Numbered from the stretch's first letter, positions 24,486 through 33,441 are shown. The stretch is DNA of 48,057 nt from Bacteroidota bacterium (GCA_039111535.1 JBCCIM010000021.1:1-48057), one strand, 5' to 3'. The notes: generated from the letters alone by a model not told the origin. Translations and numbers: made by a program.

Positions 24486-25283
24486 ATGTTTGAGATGCCT
24501 ACACTCACCCCAGGGCAATATGCACTGGTCTTTAACATGTTTTCGTTTTCGATTGCTGCCATGTTGGCTGCTTTCGCGTTTTTCTTCATGGCACAAAATC
24601 GGGTAGCGCCGAAGTATCGAATTTCATTGATCGTGTCTTCCCTGGTTGTCGGCATTGCTGCATACCACTATTTCCGGATTACAGCCAGTTGGGAAGCTGC
24701 CTACACATTGAGCGGCGGCGAATATGTTTTCAGCGGTGAACCTTTCAATGATGCGTATCGCTATGTCGACTGGTTGCTTACCGTCCCGCTTTTGCTTGTT
24801 GAACTCGTGCTTGTGCTGTCGCTGTCCCGCTCCAAAAGTGGTCCGATGCTGGCCAAACTTACAGTTGCAGCAGCAGCAATGATCATTCTTGGCTACCCAG
24901 GCGAACTGGCTACCGACAATGGTACGCGCGCACTCTGGGGTGGACTGAGCACAATTCCTTTTGTATACATCCTCTACATACTCTGGGGAGAGCTTGGTAA
25001 GGTCCTGAAAACGCAGCCCCCTCGCGTGCAGGTACTTACACGCAACATTCGCCTGCTCCTTATCGCAACATGGGGCTTCTATCCGATCGCATACATGGGT
25101 CCTTTCTTTGGACTCGGTGGTGCTTCGGGCGAAGTGATCGTACAGGTCGGTTACTCCATTTCCGACGTGCTTGCAAAAGCGGCATTTGGTGTGATGATCT
25201 ACGCCATTGCCCGCGCGAAGTCTGAAGCCGACGGTTGGTTGGTTGTAGAAGAAGAGCGCGAGTACGCGGAAGTCGCTGCTTAA
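24486..25283 (+). CDS. xanthorhodopsin-like outward proton pump
   Basis: A 265-residue seven-helix microbial rhodopsin. Helix C RYVDWLLTVPLLLVE carries D95 (proton acceptor), T99 and E106 (donor), the DTE motif of proton pumps, with R92 before it. H61 is the likely partner of D95. L103 at the tuning position predicts green absorption. Helix G carries the retinal lysine K231 (DVLAKAAFG). A long B-C loop (about residues 66-90) and G153 at the place of proteorhodopsin F152 are xanthorhodopsin features; that glycine opens the site where a carotenoid antenna binds. It pumps H+ out of the cytoplasm in light. The lycopene cyclase and blh genes follow on the same strand. Confidence 0.95.
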   Translation: MFEMPTLTPGQYALVFNMFSFSIAAMLAAFAFFFMAQNRVAPKYRISLIVSSLVVGIAAYHYFRITASWEAAYTLSGGEYVFSGEPFNDAYRYVDWLLTVPLLLVELVLVLSLSRSKSGPMLAKLTVAAAAMIILGYPGELATDNGTRALWGGLSTIPFVYILYILWGELGKVLKTQPPRVQVLTRNIRLLLIATWGFYPIAYMGPFFGLGGASGEVIVQVGYSISDVLAKAAFGVMIYAIARAKSEADGWLVVEEEREYAEVAA

Positions 25284-25307
25284 TGACAACAACATAATGC
25301 AGCACAA

Positions 25308-25355
25308 CCAGGTGCGGGATGTTTACCTCCTTTAACCCGCACCTGGGCCCTTTTT
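25308..25355 (+). terminator. strong terminator between rhodopsin and lycopene cyclase genes
   Basis: CCAGGTGCGGG (25308-25318) pairs perfectly with CCCGCACCTGG (25336-25346), an 11-bp GC-rich stem with a 17-nt loop, followed by GCCC and five T (25351-25355). It starts 25 bp after the rhodopsin stop. Partial read-through would give the enzyme genes less transcript than the pump. Confidence 0.88.
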
Positions 25356-25390
25356 CCGCTTCCTCCCACCTTCTATAGCGGCAGTGTATC

Positions 25391-26143
25391 ATGACCTACT
25401 TGCAGTTCCACCTGATTTTTACGTTACCAGTTATTTTTTACCTGAAAATGACTGGGCCGAAGGTTTTTGCGCGCGATATGACCAAGGCAACGGTTTCGCT
25501 TTTTGTGATCGCGTCTATTGCCTTTATTTGGACCACACCCTGGGACAACTACCTGATTCAACAAGGTATTTGGGGCTATGGACAGGGTCGCGTGCTTGGT
25601 ACACTTGGCTATGTCCCTGTTGAAGAGTATTTCTTTTTTCTTGCTCAGCCCTTGCTGACAGGGTTTTGGCTGTACCGCCTGATCTGGAAATCCAACCTGA
25701 TCCAGCCGGCAGAACCCAGTAACCGGGCAAGGTATGTGGGCAGCGCCTGTATGCTGATTTTAAGCCTTGTAGGTGTAGCGTTATTATCTGTTGAGTCGGC
25801 GCTTTACCTTGCGCTAATCCTCGTGTGGGCTTGCCCGATGCTTCTTATTCAGTGGTTGTATGGCGGTCATCACCTGTGGCGGTTGCGCAAGTTATGTTTT
25901 GTGGCCGTTTCCTTGCCTACGCTGTATCTATGGTGTGCTGATTGGATCGCCCTCCATTTTGGCATCTGGCATATTTCCGATCGGTTCACTACTGGTGCGC
26001 ATCTTTTCGGATTGCCCATCGAAGAAGCGCTGTTTTTTCTCGTAACAAACATGCTTGTTGTCCAGGGACTGGTGCTGATGCTGCACACCTGGAACGTCAA
26101 AGCGCTGCGTCATAAAACCCCCGTGTTTTATGGCAACCACTGA
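25391..26143 (+). CDS. crtY: fused lycopene cyclase (CrtYc-CrtYd type)
   Basis: A 250-residue integral membrane protein made of two homologous halves, each with the cyclase signature: PVEEYFFF (residues about 76-83) and PIEEALFF (about 209-216). In Gram-positive bacteria the halves are separate CrtYc and CrtYd; here they are fused, as in archaea and some Bacteroidota. It cyclises lycopene to beta-carotene. It starts 107 bp after the rhodopsin stop, behind a terminator, with no strong SD. Its last 14 bp overlap the start of blh, so the two enzymes are made together. Confidence 0.92.
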   Translation: MTYLQFHLIFTLPVIFYLKMTGPKVFARDMTKATVSLFVIASIAFIWTTPWDNYLIQQGIWGYGQGRVLGTLGYVPVEEYFFFLAQPLLTGFWLYRLIWKSNLIQPAEPSNRARYVGSACMLILSLVGVALLSVESALYLALILVWACPMLLIQWLYGGHHLWRLRKLCFVAVSLPTLYLWCADWIALHFGIWHISDRFTTGAHLFGLPIEEALFFLVTNMLVVQGLVLMLHTWNVKALRHKTPVFYGNH

Positions 26144-27251
26144 GTTCGTTGTTTCAGAGAGCCGGCGCCTGCATTTTTCTACTTTGATTCAGCAAGTGCC
26201 GTACGTATGTATCGCTTTGTTTGTAGCGCTGCATGCCATACTTCCTACACCTGAAGGTATTTGGTTATACGTTCCGCTGTTGGCAAGTATGCTATTTCTT
26301 GGGCTGCCGCATGGCGCTGTTGACCACATGGTTTTGCTACAGTTGCAGAACAAGGTGTGCAGCCCAGTTGCGTTGGCTCGCGTAATTTTCCCATATCTCG
26401 TGTTGGCTGGCTGTTATTTGGTGATGTGGTTTCTAACGCCGGCCCTGGCCTTTGGCTTGTTCATTCTGATTACCTGGTTTCACTGGGGGCAGGGGGATGT
26501 ACACACGCTGGTGATTTTTGCTCGTGCAGCTCACCTAACCTCGGTGCATATGCGCCGGCTCGCGCTTGTGGTACGCGGCGGACTGCCTATGTTAATACCG
26601 CTCCTTGCCTTTCCTGAAGTCTACCAAGAGGTGTTTACGGGTATAACAAGTCGTTTTACAACGGCAGCAGCTACCGACATAACCTGGCCATTTGCCCCCA
26701 GCTTTCGATTAGGAATGGGTTTGGGATTTGCAGGCTTGACCACGTTTTACTTCCTGTATGGATTTTACAAGCTCCGCTGGGGACTCAATCGGGCTTATTT
26801 GGAAGACCTGGCTGAAGTGATCTTGCTGGCTGTCTTATTTGCGTCGGTGCATCCGCTTGTTGCGATCGGCCTTTATTTTTGCTGCTGGCACGCCGTCCGG
26901 CACATTGCGCGGATAGTTGTTTTCTCAGTGCGCGATGATCAGCCTGATACCGGGCATCAGGTTGAAATGAAACACGGGGCAATTAAACTCCCGGTAATTA
27001 AACAGGGCATACGGCGCTTTTTTATACAGGCGTTGCCAACCACCCTGGTCGCGTTACTTGGCCTTGGTATGCTGCATGCGCTGGTGCCGCATACGCCAGA
27101 GTCGGTCGCAGAATTTACAGGTCTCTATCTCGTGTTAATTGCTGTGCTTACTGTACCGCATGTCTGGGTTGTCTGGCGGATGGATACTGCGGAGGGGGTT
27201 TGGTCGACGCTTCCTCAGAAAGAAACCGTAATCCCTGTTCCTAATTCGTAA
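26130..27251 (+). CDS. blh: Brp/Blh beta-carotene 15,15'-dioxygenase
   Basis: A 373-residue membrane enzyme with about 8-9 TM helices. It cleaves beta-carotene into two retinal molecules. The iron-binding histidine motifs of the family are present: GLPHGAVDH (H61, H66), TWFHWGQGD (H118), CCWHAVRH (H254, H258), and the C-terminal VPHVWV. Its start overlaps the lycopene cyclase stop by 14 bp. With the cyclase and rhodopsin it forms a retinal supply cassette. The 3' end overlaps the convergent barrel-protein gene by 37 bp. Confidence 0.94.
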   Translation: MATTEFVVSESRRLHFSTLIQQVPYVCIALFVALHAILPTPEGIWLYVPLLASMLFLGLPHGAVDHMVLLQLQNKVCSPVALARVIFPYLVLAGCYLVMWFLTPALAFGLFILITWFHWGQGDVHTLVIFARAAHLTSVHMRRLALVVRGGLPMLIPLLAFPEVYQEVFTGITSRFTTAAATDITWPFAPSFRLGMGLGFAGLTTFYFLYGFYKLRWGLNRAYLEDLAEVILLAVLFASVHPLVAIGLYFCCWHAVRHIARIVVFSVRDDQPDTGHQVEMKHGAIKLPVIKQGIRRFFIQALPTTLVALLGLGMLHALVPHTPESVAEFTGLYLVLIAVLTVPHVWVVWRMDTAEGVWSTLPQKETVIPVPNS

Positions 27252-28339
27252 GCATAAAAATCGCCTGCTGTGCCCGTTGCACGCAGTAGCACGGCAAGCT
27301 GGTTGTTGATCTGGTACATAGGAAGGATACTGAGGTAGGCGAGCTTGTGTACATCGTACAGCGTAGACGCTTCGAACTGCTGAATGCCAAATCGGACCCC
27401 CATGAATAGCGGCCTTGAAATGCGCCACTTGTATTGTAACATGGCTTCCGAAATGCTGGGTACCGTCTGAACAGCAAGTTGCGCCGGCTCATCGGAGACG
27501 AAAGCTGTGCCTTTTTCATTGTTGGTATGGCTAAACAGCAGGCGCAGGTCGTCGTGCCCACGTGCGTACCTGAACATGACATTAAACGCCTTGCGCATCC
27601 CTGCTTCAAATACCTGCGTCTCACCAATGTAGTCTCCACTATAGCGCGAAAAACTCGCGTCGGCAGACAACGTGACATGCGGTAAAATACGGCTGTCCAG
27701 CCCGATGCCGGCCATCCATTCATCCCCTGGATCGTACGGCATCGTCATGCCGGCAATGGGCTTGAAGGTACCCTGCCAGCTACGCTGCGCTACGAGTCCG
27801 ATGACCAGGCTTTTGAAAACCGGAAATGCCCAGGTGACGGTTGGCCGCACATTAAAGCCTTGCCCAAACCCCGGTGTATGAAACCCAAAAATAGGCTGGC
27901 TTATCTGAATGGCTGTCTCCAACTCATCCAGACTCAATTGTTCTTGCCCGCTTGGTATGTTGATGCCCATGGTGACCGCAAGGCTCGACCAGTTAAACTG
28001 GCGGGCGTATTGCAGCGATGTGTACACGTCATTTAAACCGCTTAGCGTTGGAGATACGTCTGATTGTGCGATGGCACTGCGTGTTTGCAGGCCAAAAGTC
28101 ACATATCTGCCCATGGGGGCGGAAAGGGCAAATGGCAGACTGGTTTCAGATAGCCGGCCAGAGGCTAGCGGTACGCTCTCGTAAACCCCTTGCATCGAAA
28201 TGACGATGGGTTTGCGTTCACTAGACAGGTTGCGATCTGCAAACTGCGCTTCTGCGGTTTGGGGCAGTAGCAAAAATAGCGTAACCGCGAGCAGCAAGGC
28301 GAAAAGAAGACTCGGAGAGAAGGAATAAAACCGTTGCAT
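27215..28339 (-). CDS. outer-membrane beta-barrel protein of unknown function
   Basis: A 374-residue protein. The signal peptide (SLLFALLLAVTLFLLLPQTAEAQF) is followed by alternating amphipathic strands through to a C-terminal strand ending ITVSF, the usual terminal aromatic of a barrel. Glycine and aromatic residues are plentiful and there are no cysteines. I do not recognise a named family; transporters and meta-pathway phenol degradation-like barrels share this look. Its ATG lies 3 bp after the stop of the choice-of-anchor-D gene, so it is the third gene of that operon and may be an outer-membrane partner of the two upstream products. Confidence 0.8.
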   Translation of the reverse strand: MQRFYSFSPSLLFALLLAVTLFLLLPQTAEAQFADRNLSSERKPIVISMQGVYESVPLASGRLSETSLPFALSAPMGRYVTFGLQTRSAIAQSDVSPTLSGLNDVYTSLQYARQFNWSSLAVTMGINIPSGQEQLSLDELETAIQISQPIFGFHTPGFGQGFNVRPTVTWAFPVFKSLVIGLVAQRSWQGTFKPIAGMTMPYDPGDEWMAGIGLDSRILPHVTLSADASFSRYSGDYIGETQVFEAGMRKAFNVMFRYARGHDDLRLLFSHTNNEKGTAFVSDEPAQLAVQTVPSISEAMLQYKWRISRPLFMGVRFGIQQFEASTLYDVHKLAYLSILPMYQINNQLAVLLRATGTAGDFYAYELGTGITVSF

Positions 28340-28342
28340 AAT

Positions 28343-31333
28343 TTATCTCGATAATACAATGCGACGAGCGGTGGTAGCGGCGCCGGCTTTGAGGTGAACG
28401 ATGTAGACGCCACTTGCCGCTGGTTTGCCTGTTGATTGGCTACCATCCCAGCTAGCGATATGTGCACCTGCTGCGTGCTGTCCAGCTGCTAGCAGTGCAA
28501 CGCGCCGGCCGAGTAAATCGAATACAGAAAGCTCAATTGGGCCGGCTTCAGACAGGGTATAAGGAAACGAAACACGCGTCTGGAAAGGATTGGGATACCC
28601 GGAGTGAAGGGCAAATGCCTGCGCAGCTTCAGATGCTTCGCTGTGTTGCGCCGCAAAAGCCGAAGTACCAATAACAATGCGCAGGTTATGCGTTGGCTTA
28701 GCGTCAGTCAGTACAAGTGATACCGTACTGTCAGCTGCTGGCAGCCTGTGTCCGTTGGTTGTATCTAGGATGTGTACCTCAAATCCTTCAGGCAGGCTGC
28801 CCGTTGCTGCGAATGAAAGGTCTACGCGTTTTTCCAGTTGCAGCAGGTTGTGCTCGATTGTACTGGATACTGCAACGTCCCAATAGGCGCCTTCTTCGGT
28901 TGCGCGTACAAATTTGCTGGACAGGCCGGTTTGCGCTGAGATAACACTGAGTTGCACGTGATCACCAAGCGGTGGTGCTTCCCGCCGAGCATGTGCATCT
29001 GCGTCAAAGCCGATGAAATTCTGGGTATCAACCAGCCCAAAGTGTGGCATGGCTGCGGAGAGCTGGAGGCGATAGGATGGCCCCGCGTTTATCTTATCTG
29101 ATTTGCCGGCAGCAATCTCTGGCCCGGTTTCGATTGGGCGAAAAAACGCCTGCGTTGCGGTCTCGTTACCGTTGAACACAAAGTAGCCCCACCAGGGTTG
29201 CAGGATATTCTCATCATACAGGTATTCCTCTCCGTCGAATGCGACCGGCGCTTCAATAAGTTCGCGTGCGCCGGGGTCTTCAGTGAAGAAACTTGTTTGC
29301 CAGCTAATTGGGAAAGCAAAAGGGTTGGCAATCTGATTCCAGCCAGGAGCGAGTGTGATCGCGAAGGGTGTGTTGGCCGGCACAGAGAAGCCGCTGCCGA
29401 AGTCGAACGGCATACCTTCCCTTGTTACAAGCCAAAATGCCTGACCAGGTGCAGTGGCAAGTGCCAGCTCGTCGTATTCATCGTACAGGTTCGTTTCTGT
29501 ATTCCATCGATGTAATCGCCAGGCCCGGTTGTTGTACTCCCCGTAGTCATCTTCCAGAATTTCTTTTAACTGGGGTTCATCAAGTAGCAAGGGGATGGAC
29601 ACCATCCGGTTCTTTTCAGCCGACAATGCCAGCGGAGCTTCAAAGGCTGCTGTTTGTACGCGCAGATGAAACGGGTTTAATGCTGCATCAAGGGTTGGGA
29701 TGGTAAGCGTATTTGTATTGTTGGAGAGCTCTATGTAATAGTCGACCCCGCGCTGTGTGATGTGGGAGAGGGGAATGAGCCCCTCTAATCTATCACCTTG
29801 ATCGATCAGGTCCGCGCTTTGATACGTGGTTTCTCCCCCTCGCCTGAAGTAGAGTGTTTGCTGATTCCACACTTCAACGCTGGATTTCCTGACGGTGATG
29901 GCAAGGGGCTTGCCGGTTGCTGGCATCTCATTTTCTATAAACGAATTGTCGAGTCCACCCAGGCCAGCCAGAGAGATGCTAACAGGAGATTCCGGAAGGC
30001 CGGTGTAAACCAGCAGTTCGGCTTCGTGTTCGTTTACCTTTTGCGGCGCAAATTGGATTGCGAGGGTGCGTACTTCGTTTGGTGCCAGGGCGGTGGCTGT
30101 AGCCGGAGTGACGATGCTAAATGCTGATGCATCAGTCCCTGTTATGGTGCGTTCAGAAATTGTAAAAGGAGCAAATCCTGTATTGGTAATGGTAAACGTT
30201 GCTGTTGTATTCATACCTACAGTAACCCGGTTAAAGGATACCGCAGAAACAGATGGCGTTGCCACGCCGGCACGCGCTTCCCCAACAATTGGCAGCACCA
30301 GCGGTTCAGCCTGGGTATTGGTTTGTACAACAAGCGTAGCCTCGTTCAGTCCAGGGATTTGTGGACTGAAGTTGATGTTGATCTCTGGGCGGTCGCCGCG
30401 TAACACGGTAAGGGGCAGGGTTGGCGCCGTGGTGATCTCGAATGAAGACGCTTGCGCCCCTTCAAGCTGATAGCCTGTTACTATCAGCGGGACAGGACTG
30501 GTGTTTACAAATTGTATCCGGTTTTGCGAGGTGTCCAAAAGGATAGTTGATTCAAACTCCAGCAACTCCCGCGTGAACGCAAAAGTGCCAGCAATACCCG
30601 TTGCGGTAATGGGTACCGTTCGCGTTTGCCCGTCTTCCGCAATTTCTATTTCAATGGCGCTCTCGTAGGTGTCTGGCAGTTGGGGCGCAAACCGGATGTC
30701 GACCGTTCTTGAAGCACCTGCCGCGAGGACACCCAGCGCATCACCTCCTGTAATAGAAAATGGCTGGTCTGTATCCGTTAATGCCAGGGAGGTGATGGTA
30801 ATTGGACCGTCGCTAGGGTTTTCCAGCACAAGCATGGTGTCTGCTACGGACAATGCCTCGAGTGCGCCAAATGCGAGTGCATCAATAGACAACCGCAAAC
30901 GTTCAAGTTCACCGGTAGCCTCAAGCGCAACCCTGTATTTTTCGTCTGGAATGATCGTCTCGATCACGAGAAACGTTGTCAGGGTCGTTTCTACAACGGG
31001 GGTAAAGCGAATGCGCACATTGCGCACTTCTCCAGGATCCAACGCGGTCAGGCTGGGTGAATTAACAATTTCAAATTCAGCCAGCGCTGTGTCAGAAAAA
31101 TCAATTTTGTCGAAAGTGACGGGCGCCTCACCGACGTTTTCGTAGGTCACAATGGCTTCTGAAAAATCGCCAATAAACGTAGTCGGGAACGTGATAGCTT
31201 CTACAGAGAGCTGAAGCTCCTGGGCAACCACGGGTTGGCTCAGCAACACGGGTTGGCTCAGGCAAATGAGCAGGCTAAACACGAGGTGCCATGGTTTTGG
31301 AAAGGTGCGTGCCACAGGCATTAACTGCTGCAT
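28343..31333 (-). CDS. T9SS-exported protein with four choice-of-anchor-D repeats
   Basis: A 996-residue surface protein from the ATG at 31333, which places the signal peptide correctly (hydrophobic run ending VVAQE). Four Hydin/ASPM-like Ig repeats of about 100 residues each cover roughly residues 38-450. Each has a strand like VTYENVGEAPVTFDKI or FTITNTGFAPFTIS and an RIRFTP or IQFAPQ strand near its end. A middle region of beta-sandwich type (about 450-900) contains a GWNQIANPF segment common in such proteins. The C-terminal about 85 residues (SGYPNPFQTRVSFPY, FDLLGRRV, GVYIVHLKAG) are a T9SS type-A sorting domain. It may be an adhesin or matrix component. Flanked in operon by a CsgG-like lipoprotein (49 bp upstream) and a barrel (3 bp downstream). 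Confidence 0.88.
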   Translation of the reverse strand: MQQLMPVARTFPKPWHLVFSLLICLSQPVLLSQPVVAQELQLSVEAITFPTTFIGDFSEAIVTYENVGEAPVTFDKIDFSDTALAEFEIVNSPSLTALDPGEVRNVRIRFTPVVETTLTTFLVIETIIPDEKYRVALEATGELERLRLSIDALAFGALEALSVADTMLVLENPSDGPITITSLALTDTDQPFSITGGDALGVLAAGASRTVDIRFAPQLPDTYESAIEIEIAEDGQTRTVPITATGIAGTFAFTRELLEFESTILLDTSQNRIQFVNTSPVPLIVTGYQLEGAQASSFEITTAPTLPLTVLRGDRPEININFSPQIPGLNEATLVVQTNTQAEPLVLPIVGEARAGVATPSVSAVSFNRVTVGMNTTATFTITNTGFAPFTISERTITGTDASAFSIVTPATATALAPNEVRTLAIQFAPQKVNEHEAELLVYTGLPESPVSISLAGLGGLDNSFIENEMPATGKPLAITVRKSSVEVWNQQTLYFRRGGETTYQSADLIDQGDRLEGLIPLSHITQRGVDYYIELSNNTNTLTIPTLDAALNPFHLRVQTAAFEAPLALSAEKNRMVSIPLLLDEPQLKEILEDDYGEYNNRAWRLHRWNTETNLYDEYDELALATAPGQAFWLVTREGMPFDFGSGFSVPANTPFAITLAPGWNQIANPFAFPISWQTSFFTEDPGARELIEAPVAFDGEEYLYDENILQPWWGYFVFNGNETATQAFFRPIETGPEIAAGKSDKINAGPSYRLQLSAAMPHFGLVDTQNFIGFDADAHARREAPPLGDHVQLSVISAQTGLSSKFVRATEEGAYWDVAVSSTIEHNLLQLEKRVDLSFAATGSLPEGFEVHILDTTNGHRLPAADSTVSLVLTDAKPTHNLRIVIGTSAFAAQHSEASEAAQAFALHSGYPNPFQTRVSFPYTLSEAGPIELSVFDLLGRRVALLAAGQHAAGAHIASWDGSQSTGKPAASGVYIVHLKAGAATTARRIVLSR

Positions 31334-31382
31334 GGTGCTTGCTTGTGTATGAAAGGGAGTGGAAATGAGGTGTTGGGCCGGC

Positions 31383-32678
31383 CTAGTTGTTGTTTGGCAG
31401 GCTTGGCGGCGCCGGCAGGATGCCACCCTGCGCACTCACAGCCTCCGCGGCAGGTTGCCGGGCTGCGGCGTTGGCTGGTCCGTTGCTCAGTATCGACATG
31501 CGAAGGCCAACAAGGTCACCCCCGCCGTCTTCGGCCGCGGCTGCTGCCTGATTGGCCGCTTGAATTGCGGCATCGGCATCGCCGCCTAAGGTGGCAAGTG
31601 CATCTGCCCGGGCGGCTTCTGCGGCTGCTTGTGTAAAGCCCGGGTCGAGTGTGGTTGCTTCTCCAAATGCAGTTGAAGCCATCTGGTAAAGGCCGCGATC
31701 CCTAAAGCCAAGTCCCCGGCTGTAGGCAAGGAAAGCCTGCATGTTTTGCGTAGGAATCTGCTCTATCTGTTCGCGCTCTTCAGGAGAAAGCTGGATGCCC
31801 AGTTGGTTGAGAAGGGTATAGACGACCTCTTTCTCGATCCGCATGAGCTGCTGTAAAGACCCGTTATGATCTGAGAATGCCGGCGCATCGCTGTTGTCTG
31901 GAGACCACTGGGCAAAGCCTATCTTGATAGCCTCGTTATGGTCGAGGTTGATGTTGCCACCGGCCATGTTGCCGGCGCCCAACAGCTTACCCAGTCGAGG
32001 AGATACGCTGGGGTCGGTTACACCGTCTGCGGCGAGTTGTAATTCATCGAGGAGCGTTTGCACGCGGATGCGCTCAACCAGTTTGACACGGGAGAGCTGT
32101 GCAAGGTCAGCCAGGACGAGTTCGCTGAATGCTCGGCCAAGGTGTTCATAGTCTGTATTACTCCCGATGTAATGGAGGGGGAAAATAGCCAGGGCTGCAG
32201 CATCAACGCCGGCGGTTTGCAGCGACGCTTCTTCAGCAATCCGCGTTTTTATTTCACTTTTGATCAACTGCTCTGATAGCCAGGCATACCTGCCCATCAT
32301 CATTTTCCGGTAAGGCGATGTGATGGGCACCTCTGTATAGTTACCATAAATTTGAAGCGCGTCTTGCATCCCTTGCTCAATTTCTGTGTAGAGCCCCATG
32401 TAAAACAGGGTCTTGGGATCGGTAGGCAGGTTTTGATAAGCCTGCGTAATGTAAGGGCCGGCTGTAGCTGCATAGTTTAATCGCAGATAAATGGCACCAA
32501 TGTCGCGTGAAGCCAGCACATCCGTGTGGTCTTTCTGAAGCCGGGCGTGCAGCACACGGAGGTGGCTGCTGTCATTTGGGCCAGGCTCCTGGTAGCGGAG
32601 CGCTGAACAGCCCGAAAAGCAGAGCATGCAGCATAAGAGGCATGCCGTTGATCGGCGAACAATCGTCGGTTTCAACAT
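31383..32678 (-). CDS. CsgG-like lipoprotein with TPR-like flanks
   Basis: A 431-residue protein starting at 32678, which gives the lipoprotein signal LLCCMLCFSGC-SAL. An N-terminal helical TPR-like region (about residues 45-140) is followed by a CsgG/LpoB-type domain (about 155-270): LGRAFSELVLADLAQLSRVKLVER, then LLDELQL and the GKLLGAGNMAGGNI strand. A second TPR-like segment follows (about 330-400), and the C-terminus is rich in Ala, Gly and Pro. CsgG forms the curli secretion pore, while related proteins such as LpoB and FlgO do not. It leads an operon with a T9SS surface protein and a barrel, so an outer-membrane assembly or secretion role is plausible. Confidence 0.83.
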   Translation of the reverse strand: MLKPTIVRRSTACLLCCMLCFSGCSALRYQEPGPNDSSHLRVLHARLQKDHTDVLASRDIGAIYLRLNYAATAGPYITQAYQNLPTDPKTLFYMGLYTEIEQGMQDALQIYGNYTEVPITSPYRKMMMGRYAWLSEQLIKSEIKTRIAEEASLQTAGVDAAALAIFPLHYIGSNTDYEHLGRAFSELVLADLAQLSRVKLVERIRVQTLLDELQLAADGVTDPSVSPRLGKLLGAGNMAGGNINLDHNEAIKIGFAQWSPDNSDAPAFSDHNGSLQQLMRIEKEVVYTLLNQLGIQLSPEEREQIEQIPTQNMQAFLAYSRGLGFRDRGLYQMASTAFGEATTLDPGFTQAAAEAARADALATLGGDADAAIQAANQAAAAAEDGGGDLVGLRMSILSNGPANAAARQPAAEAVSAQGGILPAPPSLPNNN

Positions 32679-33082
32679 GATTCTGGGAGACTGAAGAGAA
32701 AAATAGATATGTCGGGGGAGCAAGGCTAAAACGCTAATGCATGCGCTCGCCAGGGTCGAAGTGATGATTAAAATGAAAGGCGAACTGCCTGATCATTGAA
32801 TTTCTACAATTCACGCACTGTGCCATCTTCAGAAATGCCTTCTGCACAGGCCGGAATTGCGAACCGGGAGATGTGTTGTTTGATATTGATGTCTGATAAT
32901 GTTGTTTCCTGTTCGAATCTGCAATTCGTGGTTTGAGATCAAAATGCCTTGAAAATAGCTGTTTTGGTCATTTTATCTGTGTGTTCTTTCTATTTCCTGG
33001 ATGGTGTAGCTAAGTGGCATCATCTTGTCTGTTGCACTCACTCGCCTCCCCATCCACCTTTAGATTTAGAGAAGGGAGTGTT
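32679..33082. other. divergent intergenic region, nothing recognised
   Basis: It holds promoters for the CsgG-like operon (minus) and the small gene at 33083 (plus). No strong hairpin, repeat or RNA gene is seen. GAAGGGAGTG at 33071-33080 is the probable SD for the plus-strand gene. Confidence 0.45.
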
Positions 33083-33424
33083 ATGTCGCTGTCTGAAGAA
33101 GATCTTATCTGGTTGCGGAGTCATCCGTGCCTGAACTATTTGGAGCTTATCAAGCGCCACGCCAGCGGGGGGAAAGACGACGAAACCTGGCAGATGATTT
33201 TGCGGCAGGCTGTGCTGGGAGATTTAACCGATGTGGAAAAGGCATTGGTATTGGCAACGGTCAGGGAGCTCCGGGAAGAGCTTACTGAGTTTTTGAACCG
33301 CACTAATCTGAAACACTCGCTTGAGAACTTGTCGAACGAGGCAGAAGCGGAACCAGGCTCCCGTGCAAACGAAACCGAGCGCGCCTGGGAGCAGCATTCC
33401 ATTTGGAAGCGGTTGGATGATTGA
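33083..33424 (+). CDS. small acidic helical protein, unknown
   Basis: A 113-residue protein. The ATG at 33083 is chosen because GAAGGGAGTG lies directly upstream and the protein begins MSLSEEDL; an earlier in-frame ATG at 33014 adds residues without protein character. It is highly charged and predicted to be all helical (VEKALVLATVRELREELTEFLNR), with a polar Glu/Asn-rich stretch before the C-terminus. No signal peptide or membrane segment. I recognise no family. It is convergent with the nicotinate phosphoribosyltransferase gene (17 bp gap). Confidence 0.65.
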   Translation: MSLSEEDLIWLRSHPCLNYLELIKRHASGGKDDETWQMILRQAVLGDLTDVEKALVLATVRELREELTEFLNRTNLKHSLENLSNEAEAEPGSRANETERAWEQHSIWKRLDD

Positions 33425-33441
33425 TGAGACTTGTGTTGTGC

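Noticed and set aside
30669-31145. Plus-strand frame of 158 codons opposite the anchor-D gene
   Set aside because: Antisense to the repeated Ig-like domains; its Ser/Ala/Val-rich repeats mirror the coding strand.
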